A stretch of DNA of 5,102 bases from Bacteroidetes bacterium UBA7688 (GTDB taxonomy: Bacteria; Bacteroidota; Bacteroidia; Chitinophagales; Chitinophagaceae), in contig DLGS01000040.1 in the NCBI GenBank assembly GCA_002482815.1, positions 1-5,102 of the forward strand, read 5' to 3'. The notes under the pieces are model-generated. The model did not search any database and was not told where the DNA came from. It was given only the letters and a program-made list of their open reading frames with translations. The translations under genes and the position numbers were made by a program. This document shows positions 1-5,102 of this stretch, piece by piece. Positions within the stretch are counted from its first letter, which is position 1. Each line of letters starts with the position of its first letter.

Positions 1-568
1 CAATCATTCCATAGTTGCGGGGCTTCACCGCTTCTACTATTTTCTGAAGGCGTTTGCGTTCTTCGGCAGAGTGGATTTTCCTTGATACGGAAACCGAATC
101 GTTGAAAGGAGTCAATACAAGAAATCGTCCCGGCAAAGAAATTTCACAACTCAGGCGCGGGCCTTTTGCAGAGATAGGTTCTTTCAGGATTTGAACAATT
201 ACTTCCGGCTTCTGATTGATGACGTCGGTAATTTTTCCGGCTTTAAGGATGACAGGCTCGTTTTTAAACTTACTAAAATCGTCGCCCCAGCTCTTATTGC
301 CATCTATAGATTGTTTGGAGAATTTAACCAGCGAATTGAAATGCGGACTGAGGTCGGTATAATGCAGAAATGCATCTTTTTCGTACCCGACATCCACAAA
401 GGCTGCATTGAGGCCCGGCATCAGTTTTTTGATTTTACCCAAATACAAATCCCCGACCGCAAAATCGTCCTGTCCTTGTTCGTAGTGTAGCTCCACCAAT
501 CTCTTGTCTTCGAGGAGGGCAATTTCTACCACATCTCCCGAAGCATTGATAATAAGTTCTTTATTCAT
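1..568 (-). CDS. rng: Ribonuclease E/G family protein (RNase G-like), N-terminal 189 residues, runs off the window
   Basis: This is the 5' part of a gene for an RNase E/G endoribonuclease, a cytoplasmic enzyme that cuts single-stranded RNA and in many bacteria matures the 5' end of 16S rRNA and starts mRNA decay. The protein starts MNKELIINASGDVVEIALLE. Residues about 36-130 form the S1 RNA-binding domain split by the family's usual insertion, with GKIKKLMPGLNAAFVDVG (44-61) and DAFLHYTDL (65-73) as its clearest blocks. The 5'-sensor/RNase H-like part follows, with KEPISAKGPRLS (129-140), SLPGRFLVLTP (144-154) and VSRKI (161-165), ending at RNYGMI. The catalytic DNase I-like domain lies outside the window. 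The ATG at 568 gives the normal family N-terminus; the bases before it show no Shine-Dalgarno sequence, as is usual in Bacteroidota. It is separated from the upstream COX24-type gene by 197 nt holding a terminator-like hairpin and a strong stem-loop. Family assignment is firm; RNase G rather than RNase E is inferred from the compact N-terminus typical of the phylum. Confidence 0.95.
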   Translation of the reverse strand, partial: MNKELIINASGDVVEIALLEDKRLVELHYEQGQDDFAVGDLYLGKIKKLMPGLNAAFVDVGYEKDAFLHYTDLSPHFNSLVKFSKQSIDGNKSWGDDFSKFKNEPVILKAGKITDVINQKPEVIVQILKEPISAKGPRLSCEISLPGRFLVLTPFNDSVSVSRKIHSAEERKRLQKIVEAVKPRNYGMI

Positions 569-638
569 AGCTACCGTCTTTGTTAATAAATGAAACGCTG
601 ATTCGCCCTATCAAAATTGAACGTACATAAATGCGTCG

Positions 639-683
639 CCCCACGTTCCGTATACCTTTATTGGGCATACAGAACGCAAGGGG
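639..683 (-). promoter_or_regulatory. Strong stem-loop in the rng leader (candidate cis-regulatory RNA element)
   Basis: Read as minus-strand RNA, 683-639 folds into one hairpin. CCCC (683-680) pairs with GGGG (642-639). After a UU bulge, G677 pairs with U643, and the 13-nt arm CGUUCUGUAUGCC (676-664) pairs fully with GGUAUACGGAACG (656-644), closing the 7-nt loop CAAUAAA. The upper stem is thus 14 consecutive pairs, three of them G-U. On the plus strand those three become A-C mismatches, so the fold fits minus-strand RNA. It ends 70 nt before the rng start codon and has no U-tract, so it is not an ordinary terminator. The structure is seen in the sequence; any role in rng control is inference. 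Confidence 0.55.
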
Positions 684-717
684 ACTGACATTATTGATCG
701 AAACAAGATTTTTTATG

Positions 718-738
718 AAAAAGCCTGAGCAGGCCTTC
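718..738 (-). terminator. Probable rho-independent terminator after the COX24-type gene
   Basis: Read on the minus strand, 28 nt after the stop codon of the small basic protein gene, AAGGCCU pairs with AGGCUU (one bulged G, four-base loop GCUC) and is followed directly by five U's. The stem is short, so termination may be partial. Its position suggests that most transcripts of the TPR/COX24 pair end here and that rng is expressed by read-through or from its own promoter. Confidence 0.5.
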
Positions 739-765
739 AGCGAAAAAGAGTTGTTTAAACTCTAT

Positions 766-855
766 TTATTTTTTCTTATGACGGTTTTTTCTTAAACGTT
801 TTTTGCGTTTGTGTGTTGCTATTTTATGACGTTTTCTTTTTTTACCACAAGGCAT
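766..855 (-). CDS. COX24/AURKAIP1-domain small basic protein, probable small-subunit ribosomal protein (29 aa)
   Basis: A 29-residue protein that starts MPCGKKRKRHKIATHKRKK and ends in NRHKKK; 17 of 29 residues are Lys or Arg and 3 more are His. I recognise it as the short COX24/AURKAIP1-domain protein conserved across Bacteroidota, where most relatives have Ser or Asn where this one has Cys3. The domain is known from the mitochondrial ribosomal protein mS38 (AURKAIP1, yeast Cox24) and resembles mycobacterial bS22, both bound to the small ribosomal subunit near the decoding region. A ribosomal role here is therefore inferred from family and composition. The gene starts 20 nt after the TPR gene stop, so the two are very likely cotranscribed, and it is followed by a terminator-like hairpin. 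It is easily missed because of its size. The TAA stop and the ATG start were both checked codon by codon. Confidence 0.88.
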   Translation of the reverse strand: MPCGKKRKRHKIATHKRKKRLRKNRHKKK

Positions 856-875
856 AATCTGAATGATTTAATTTG

Positions 876-1724
876 TTATTTAATACTCTTTATGTAATCG
901 TCAATATCCTTGGCAAATGCCGGGTTATTGATTTGTTTTTTGCATTCCAATAAAAGCGCAATGGCTTTTTGGTTTTCTCCCTGTCCTTTGAAAGCTTCTG
1001 CCAGTCCCAGCATTGCTTCCAGATTTTTGGGATCATTTTTCAATACCGTTTCAAAGCGTTGTTGTGCTTTTGGGTATTGTTGTGAGATTAACCCTTGCTG
1101 ACCAAGCAGTAAATTTGCTGCTTTATTTTCGGGGTCTTTCTTTGTTATTTCTTTTATCACCGCCACACCTTTCATTGCTTCTCCGCTTCCGAAATAACAT
1201 TCCGCCAATCCTAATCTTACTGTATCATTGTTTGGATTAAGCGCTAAACTCTTCTCAAAACACGCTGCAGCACTCTCTGCTTCCCAGTGTTGCAGCCCTT
1301 CGGAATGTTCGTTCCGTGCAAGGTCTAAAAACAATTGGGCGGCGAAGGTGAGCTTTTTTTCCGAATTTTCCAATTTTGCAGCCAAAGAATAATAATGTGC
1401 TGCCAGTTGCATTTGTTTATGCTCCTGCCAGATTTGACCGTATTGTTGAAAAATACCAGCCATCTGCGCAGAATCTTTTGCTCCTCTTAATTGTGTTTCA
1501 ACTGCTTGTATTTCGCCAAGTGCATGCTGCGGCAGTTTCTTTTTTTGCGCCAAAATGAAAGAATCGACATTCAATTCGGCATGCTGATGGCTCATTTGCC
1601 CGCCACCCATTGCAGGTTTTCCGGCCGGAGTTTTTGGTTTTGGTGGAATGGTATTCAGCCCAAAATAAACCCCGGCTAACAGGAGTAAGGCAACTAAAAC
1701 GGATATTACTGGTGTGGAACGCAC
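876..1724 (-). CDS. Membrane-anchored tetratricopeptide repeat (TPR) protein
   Basis: The predicted protein has 282 residues when read from the GTG at 1724. Residues about 5-24 (PVISVLVALLLLAGVYFGLN) form a single N-terminal membrane segment or uncleaved signal anchor. A Pro/Lys/Gly-rich linker follows (27-45), then a helical region (50-130), and at least three TPR units between about 148 and 263, recognisable by FEKSLALNPNND, IKEITKKDPENKAANLLLG and FETVLKNDPKNLEAMLGLAEAF. TPR arrays bind other proteins; no enzymatic motif is present and the partner is unknown. After the short N-terminal tail, the bulk of the protein is probably periplasmic. The frame stays open upstream to a TTG at 1763, but a promoter -7 element lies at 1757-1750, so that start would precede the transcript; GTG 1724 keeps the whole membrane segment and is preferred. 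It heads a unit with the COX24-type gene and perhaps rng, hinting at a link to translation or RNA metabolism, which is inference only. Confidence 0.85.
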   Translation of the reverse strand: MRSTPVISVLVALLLLAGVYFGLNTIPPKPKTPAGKPAMGGGQMSHQHAELNVDSFILAQKKKLPQHALGEIQAVETQLRGAKDSAQMAGIFQQYGQIWQEHKQMQLAAHYYSLAAKLENSEKKLTFAAQLFLDLARNEHSEGLQHWEAESAAACFEKSLALNPNNDTVRLGLAECYFGSGEAMKGVAVIKEITKKDPENKAANLLLGQQGLISQQYPKAQQRFETVLKNDPKNLEAMLGLAEAFKGQGENQKAIALLLECKKQINNPAFAKDIDDYIKSIK

Positions 1725-1749
1725 AATATGAATGCTTGAAAATGGATGG

Positions 1750-1782
1750 CAAAAGTAAATCAATTTGCCGTTTTATTTTCAA
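1750..1782 (-). promoter_or_regulatory. Bacteroidota-type promoter for the TPR/COX24 unit
   Basis: On the minus strand, TTG (1782-1780) is followed after 22 nt by TACTTTTG (1757-1750), an exact match to the TAnnTTTG -7 element used by the Bacteroidota primary sigma factor. The spacing is within the 17-23 nt range known for the phylum. Transcription would begin near 1743-1746, giving a leader of about 20 nt before the GTG at 1724. Confidence 0.6.
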
Positions 1783-1857
1783 GAATAAACCGGCGCAATG
1801 ACGCTTATTGACTATTAACGATTATTTTTACGCGCTGTTTTTATCAGTTTTATCTCA

Positions 1858-2811
1858 ATGAAAGTAACCGAACACATCAGTCAAGCCACAAAACCTATCA
1901 TTTCTCTTGAAATCCTTCCTCCGGCAAAAGGAAAGGGGATCGATTCTATATTTAAGGTATTGGATTCTTTTGTAGAATTTAAACCATCCTTTATCAATGT
2001 CACCTACCATCGTGCAGAGCAAATGTTTAAAAAACGAAGTGATGGTAATTTTGAAAGGGTAGAAATCCGTAAACGTCCGGGAACGGTAGGCATATGCGCT
2101 GCCATTATTAACAGGTATAATGTTGATGCGGTCCCTCATATGATTTGTGGTGGCTTTAGCAAAGAAGAAACGGAAAATGCGTTGATTGATTTGCATTATC
2201 TGGGTGTAAATAATGTATTGGCTCTCCGTGGCGATGCTGCAGCGAATGAAAAGTTTTTTACCGCCCATCCGCAAGGTCACCGTTACGCTGAGGATCTGGT
2301 AGGACAAATAATGGAACTGAATAAAGGACAATACCAGGAGTCCGATATTATTGATGGCCTCAAAAGTGACTTTTGTATTGGTATTGCCGGATATCCGGAA
2401 AAACACATTGAAGCCCCAAATCTGGATACAGATATTTATTTCCTGAAAAGAAAAATTGATCTCGGTGCAGAATATGTGACCACACAAATGTTTTTCGACA
2501 ATGTCCATTACTATAATTATATCCAAAAATGCAAGGAGCACAACATTAATGTGCCTATTATTCCGGGATTAAAACCGATCACAACCAAGCGGCAATTATC
2601 CGTTTTGCCCAGTGTTTTTAATGTCGACATTCCAATTGAACTGACCAAAGAAATGCTATCTGCCAAAACGGATGCAGCCTGCGAGCAAATTGGCGAAGAA
2701 TGGTTGTTGCATCAATGCAAGGACTTATTGAAAAAAAATGTACCCATCCTTCACTTTTATACATTAGGCAAACCTCACGTTATTCAGAATGTGCTGAGAA
2801 AATTATTCTGA
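1858..2811 (+). CDS. metF: Methylenetetrahydrofolate reductase [NAD(P)H]
   Basis: A complete 317-residue FAD-dependent TIM-barrel enzyme of the cytosol. It reduces 5,10-methylenetetrahydrofolate to 5-methyltetrahydrofolate, the methyl donor for methionine synthesis. The family motifs occur in order: SLEILPP (16-22), whose E18 matches the catalytic Glu28 of the E. coli enzyme; NVTYH (47-51), with the conserved Thr; PHMICGG (93-99); ALRGD (122-126), whose Asp matches the folate-binding D120; GYPEKH (178-183); TTQMFFD (208-214), with Q210 in the folate-contacting position; PIIPGLKPI (233-241); and HFYTLGK near the C-terminus (299-305). The length is slightly above E. coli MetF (296) and no key residue is missing. 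The ATG at 1858 gives the expected N-terminus just before the first barrel strand. It is divergent from the TPR gene; kynA follows after 106 nt with its own promoter. No riboswitch was recognised in the short leader. Confidence 0.97.
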   Translation: MKVTEHISQATKPIISLEILPPAKGKGIDSIFKVLDSFVEFKPSFINVTYHRAEQMFKKRSDGNFERVEIRKRPGTVGICAAIINRYNVDAVPHMICGGFSKEETENALIDLHYLGVNNVLALRGDAAANEKFFTAHPQGHRYAEDLVGQIMELNKGQYQESDIIDGLKSDFCIGIAGYPEKHIEAPNLDTDIYFLKRKIDLGAEYVTTQMFFDNVHYYNYIQKCKEHNINVPIIPGLKPITTKRQLSVLPSVFNVDIPIELTKEMLSAKTDAACEQIGEEWLLHQCKDLLKKNVPILHFYTLGKPHVIQNVLRKLF

Positions 2812-2849
2812 TTTTAATTCAGTATTTTAAATAAATTACAAGAAAACGA

Positions 2850-2888
2850 TGTAGGCTTACTGCTGAAAAAAATTAAGAGAAGTCTACA
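2850..2888 (+). repeat. Inverted repeat overlapping the kynA promoter
   Basis: TGTAGGCTT (2850-2858) and AAGTCTACA (2880-2888) are inverted copies with one mismatch, which becomes a G-U pair in plus-strand RNA; the spacer is 21 nt. The half-site centres are 30 bp apart, about three helical turns, and the right arm covers the first half of the -7 element of the kynA promoter. It could be an operator for a regulator, or a weak metF terminator (9-bp stem, but only three U's after it). The dyad is visible; its role is unknown. Confidence 0.4.
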
Positions 2889-2892
2889 TTTG
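2863..2892 (+). promoter_or_regulatory. Bacteroidota-type promoter for kynA
   Basis: TACATTTG (2885-2892) matches the TAnnTTTG -7 element exactly. The -33 region is weaker: CTG at 2863-2865, 19 nt upstream, instead of TTG. Transcription would start near 2897-2900, leaving a leader of roughly 20 nt before the ATG at 2918. The imperfect -33 element would fit a promoter needing activation, but this is inference. Confidence 0.55.
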
Positions 2893-2917
2893 CCGCAATC
2901 TAATACAACCAAACGAT

Positions 2918-3949
2918 ATGTCTGCATCTCAACGCCCGCCTGTTTATTACAGCGAATACCTTCAACTGAATAAAATATTGAATGCCCAGCTTCCGGAAAG
3001 CGGAAAAGAAGGGATAAAAGCTGATGATGAGATGCTGTTTATCATCATTCATCAGGCTTATGAGCTTTGGTTCAAACTGGTTTTACACGAACTGGATATT
3101 GTTTGTGATATTTTTAAACAAAAAGAAATTTCTAATAATTCTCCTGATATCTATAATGCTGTTCACCGTATAGAAAGGGTTTGTAAAATCCTTGAACTTT
3201 GCGTGCAGCAAATGACGATTATCGAAACAATGACACCATTGGATTTTCTGGATTTCAGGGATTTGCTTAGACCAGCTTCCGGATTCCAGAGCATCCAGTT
3301 CAAAATTATCGAAGCCAAACTTGGATTGGCTTACGACAACAGGTTCGGCAAAGGCTATTATTTATCCCAGCTCAACAGTGATGATATTGAACGTGTGAAG
3401 AAAGCTGAAGCTGACGAATCGTTAATTGTTTTACTAAACCGTTGGTTGGAGCGTATGCCATTTGCAGACAATCATCAATATTGGGAAGAAAAAGGTGCCG
3501 AATCATTCTGGGATATCTACTCGAAAGCCTACAAAGAAAGCCTTTCGGAGTATGAGCAAGGGAATATAGATACGTATGAAAAACTGTTCGGCAATAATGA
3601 AGAGTATCCCGAAGGAAGGAGCTTTAGCAGAGCCGCAAACAGAAGTGCGCTGTTCATAATGTTATACCGTGATCATCCAATGCTACATTTACCTTACGAA
3701 CTCATCAGCTATTTGCTGGAGGTAGACGAAATGTTGTCGATGTGGCGGCACAGGCACATCCATATGGTTCAGCGCACCATCGGAAAACGTGTAGGGACTG
3801 GTGGAAGTACTGGCGCAGAATATCTGAAATCTGCTGCTGACAGTCATTATATCTTTAAAGAAATGGCCGAACTGACTTCATTCCTTTTGCCACGCAATCT
3901 TTTACCAACTTTACCAAAATCTCTGGAGAGCGATCTTGGATTTAAATAG
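2918..3949 (+). CDS. kynA: Tryptophan 2,3-dioxygenase
   Basis: A complete 343-residue, all-helical haem dioxygenase. It opens the indole ring of L-tryptophan with O2 to give N-formylkynurenine, the first step of the kynurenine pathway; the family acts as a cytosolic homotetramer. Visible landmarks are FIIIHQAYELWFK (41-53), whose F41 and H45 match F51 and H55 of the Xanthomonas enzyme; DFLDFRDLLRPASGFQS (109-125), with F110 and the substrate-carboxylate-binding R114; MWRHRH (275-280), whose H280 is the expected axial haem ligand; and GTGGSTG (293-299), with T294 in the position that contacts the substrate ammonium group. The active site appears intact. It is longer than the Xanthomonas protein (298) and shorter than the animal one (about 406), mainly through extra sequence around 180-235. 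The ATG at 2918 sits about 20 nt after a predicted transcription start. No other kynurenine-pathway gene is adjacent; rfbF follows after 43 nt without a visible terminator. Confidence 0.97.
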   Translation: MSASQRPPVYYSEYLQLNKILNAQLPESGKEGIKADDEMLFIIIHQAYELWFKLVLHELDIVCDIFKQKEISNNSPDIYNAVHRIERVCKILELCVQQMTIIETMTPLDFLDFRDLLRPASGFQSIQFKIIEAKLGLAYDNRFGKGYYLSQLNSDDIERVKKAEADESLIVLLNRWLERMPFADNHQYWEEKGAESFWDIYSKAYKESLSEYEQGNIDTYEKLFGNNEEYPEGRSFSRAANRSALFIMLYRDHPMLHLPYELISYLLEVDEMLSMWRHRHIHMVQRTIGKRVGTGGSTGAEYLKSAADSHYIFKEMAELTSFLLPRNLLPTLPKSLESDLGFK

Positions 3950-3992
3950 AAAACGCAATAAGTCATCATTAAACTATAAAAAACACCTCACA

Positions 3993-4766
3993 ATGAAAGT
4001 TGTATTATTTGCAGGAGGCCGTGGTACCAGAATTTCAGAGGAATCCATTCTTCGCCCGAAACCAATGATAGAAATTGGCGGAAAACCAATCCTGTGGCAT
4101 ATTATGAAAACTTATGCCGCTTTTGGTCACACTGAATTTATTATTTGTCTCGGCTACAAAGGCTGGGTTATCAAGGAATATTTTATCAACTACTTTATGC
4201 ACAATGCAGATGTAACGGTTGATATGGCCAACAACTCTATTGAAGTGCATAACAACTTTGCTGAACCCTTTAAAGTTTCCCTGATTGAAACCGGCCTGGA
4301 TACTATGACTGCAGGACGTTTAAGACGTGTGCTTCCTTACATTGGCAACGAAAGATTTATGCTTACTTATGGAGATGGATTGTGCAATGTGGACATGAAA
4401 AAACTTGTAGAATATCATGAATCAACCGGCAAAATCTGCACCATGACAGCCATACAAGCCAATAGTCGTTTTGGGGTAATCAATATGGAAGAGAACGGTG
4501 CAATCAATGGCTTTGAAGAAAAACCTGCTGATAGCGGAACCTGGATTAATGGTGGTTATTTTATCATTGAGCCCGAAATTGCAAAATATTTACACAATGA
4601 TGCCGACGATATTATGTGGGAGCGCCAGCCAATGAATGACCTTGCAAGAGACAGGCAAATCGCTGCATTCCGTCATCACGATTTTTGGAAGTGCATGGAC
4701 ACCATCCGTGAGCGCGAAGAACTGGAAGAAATGTGGTTGAATAATCCTGCCTGGAAAAACTGGTAA
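3993..4766 (+). CDS. rfbF: Glucose-1-phosphate cytidylyltransferase
   Basis: A complete 257-residue sugar-nucleotidyltransferase, the usual length for this family. It makes CDP-glucose from CTP and alpha-D-glucose 1-phosphate in the cytosol, the entry step to CDP-linked 3,6-dideoxy and other deoxysugars of O-antigen or capsule. It shows the nucleotide-binding loop LFAGGRGTRISEES (5-18), the RPKPMIEIGGKPILWHIM block (21-38) with K23, TYGDG (125-129) with the metal-binding D128, FEEKP (174-178), WINGGYF (184-190), and the WERQPM segment (209-214). Two usual motifs deviate: TAGRL (106-110) where relatives have TGGRL, and QANSRFG (155-161) where relatives have a PPxRFG-like loop. The start is the ATG at 3993, which places MKVVLFAGG at the N-terminus; the frame extends to a TTG at 3936 inside the end of kynA, but those residues have no family counterpart. 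rfbG follows after 15 nt, so the pair is an operon. It may be read through from kynA, as I see no clear promoter or terminator in the 43-nt gap. Confidence 0.96.
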   Translation: MKVVLFAGGRGTRISEESILRPKPMIEIGGKPILWHIMKTYAAFGHTEFIICLGYKGWVIKEYFINYFMHNADVTVDMANNSIEVHNNFAEPFKVSLIETGLDTMTAGRLRRVLPYIGNERFMLTYGDGLCNVDMKKLVEYHESTGKICTMTAIQANSRFGVINMEENGAINGFEEKPADSGTWINGGYFIIEPEIAKYLHNDADDIMWERQPMNDLARDRQIAAFRHHDFWKCMDTIREREELEEMWLNNPAWKNW

Positions 4767-4781
4767 AAATAATTTTCTGAG

Positions 4782-5102
4782 ATGATCAATTTATTGAAAA
4801 AAACTTTTGAAGGCAAACGCGTTTTCCTTACCGGGCACACCGGTTTTAAAGGCGCCTGGATGCTGCAAATATTAAACTGGCTTGGTGCAGATGTAAAAGG
4901 CTATTCACTTGCACCTGAAAACGCCAATGATTTGTATAATGAAATCAATGGTGATTCGATTTGCTACACCTCTGTAATTGCTGATGTGCGAGATCTGAGC
5001 AAACTACAAGGAGAACTCGTACGTTTCGAGCCTCATTTTGTTTTTCACCTGGCTGCACAGGCCCTTGTTCGAACCAGTTACGATTCACCGGTAGACACCT
5101 TT
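4782..5102 (+). CDS. rfbG: CDP-glucose 4,6-dehydratase, N-terminal 107 residues, runs off the window
   Basis: This is the 5' end of an extended short-chain dehydrogenase/reductase (NAD-dependent Rossmann fold). In this family the enzyme converts CDP-glucose, the product of the preceding gene, to CDP-4-keto-6-deoxyglucose. The protein starts MINLLKKTFEGKRVFLTGHT; TGHTGFKG (17-24) is the glycine-rich NAD-binding loop in the form typical of RfbG, followed by ADVRD (67-71) and VFHLAAQALVRTSYDSP (87-103), the conserved strand-4 region near the active site. The catalytic Ser/Thr and YxxxK motif would lie downstream of the window. The choice of CDP-glucose over dTDP- or GDP-sugar dehydratase rests on the TGHTGFKG signature and on its position 15 nt after rfbF. 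The open frame continues without a stop to the last base. Confidence 0.94.
   Translation, partial: MINLLKKTFEGKRVFLTGHTGFKGAWMLQILNWLGADVKGYSLAPENANDLYNEINGDSICYTSVIADVRDLSKLQGELVRFEPHFVFHLAAQALVRTSYDSPVDTF

Larger units (their letters stand above)
569..765 (-). other. Intergenic leader of rng (197 nt)
   Basis: No credible gene is present. The region holds the terminator-like hairpin (738-718) and the strong stem-loop (683-639). A clear rng promoter is not visible: the best -7 candidate is CAATTTTG (619-612), one base off TAnnTTTG and without a TTG at proper distance. If that were used, the stem-loop would lie upstream of the transcript rather than in it. Confidence 0.6.

Noticed and set aside
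191..490. 99-residue open frame on the plus strand
   Set aside because: It lies entirely antisense to the well-conserved rng reading frame, and its translation shows no family features or plausible domain.
1498..1782. 94-residue minus-strand frame overlapping the TPR gene start
   Set aside because: It is out of frame with the TPR protein, its start lies upstream of the predicted transcription start, and it lacks recognisable features.
1764..1857. Possible riboswitch (SAM or cobalamin type) before metF
   Set aside because: The leader is short and AT-rich, and I could not find the conserved core or paired elements of any riboswitch I know.
1855..2541. 228-residue open frame on the minus strand
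   Set aside because: It is antisense to metF, whose motifs are all conserved. The hydrophobic, Ile/Phe-rich translation is what antisense of such a gene gives by chance.
3936..3992. N-terminal extension of RfbF from a TTG codon
   Set aside because: The 19 extra residues are Lys/Asn-rich, overlap the end of kynA, and come before the standard N-terminus MKVVLFAGG found in this family.
4830..4845. ACCGG direct repeat at the start of rfbG
   Set aside because: It falls inside codons for the conserved TGHTGF motif, where repeated Thr-Gly codons produce it, so there is no reason to see it as a site.
1..5102. Mobile element, CRISPR array, toxin-antitoxin or defence system
   Set aside because: No transposase, integrase, terminal repeats, spaced direct repeats or defence-type domains were seen; every protein fits a housekeeping, catabolic or polysaccharide family, or a generic TPR family.

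Overview
The window looks like chromosomal DNA of a Bacteroidota species, plausibly of the Chitinophagaceae/Sphingobacteria side; that lineage is an inference. Supporting signs are two exact matches to the Bacteroidota sigma-A -7 element (TAnnTTTG), the lack of Shine-Dalgarno sequences before most genes, moderately AT-rich DNA, and a 29-residue, very basic COX24/AURKAIP1-type protein of the kind encoded across this phylum.

Left part (about 1-1760, minus strand): a leftward cluster. A membrane-anchored TPR protein is followed 20 nt later by the small COX24-domain protein, a probable ribosomal protein. A short terminator-like hairpin comes next, then a 197-nt leader containing a strong 45-nt stem-loop, then the start of an RNase E/G family ribonuclease gene (rng) that leaves the window. 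The theme is ribosome and RNA metabolism. The TPR gene has a recognisable promoter, and its position argues for a GTG start at 1724 rather than the longer TTG-started reading frame.

Middle part (1858-3949, plus strand): divergent from the TPR gene are two complete metabolic genes. metF encodes methylenetetrahydrofolate reductase (one-carbon and methionine metabolism). kynA encodes tryptophan 2,3-dioxygenase, the first step of the kynurenine pathway. A 106-nt gap between them holds an exact -7 promoter element that overlaps one arm of a long inverted repeat.

Right part (3993-5102, plus strand): rfbF (glucose-1-phosphate cytidylyltransferase) and the 5' part of rfbG (CDP-glucose 4,6-dehydratase), 15 nt apart. 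Together they convert glucose-1-phosphate to CDP-4-keto-6-deoxyglucose, so this is probably the left edge of a surface-polysaccharide locus for CDP-linked deoxysugars that continues beyond the window.

I see no mobile element, CRISPR array, tRNA, rRNA or defence system, and no stretch longer than 300 bases lacks a gene. All proteins belong to recognisable families. The parts least explained by known genes are non-coding: the rng leader hairpin, whose G-U wobbles fit folding as minus-strand RNA, and the inverted repeat over the kynA promoter.
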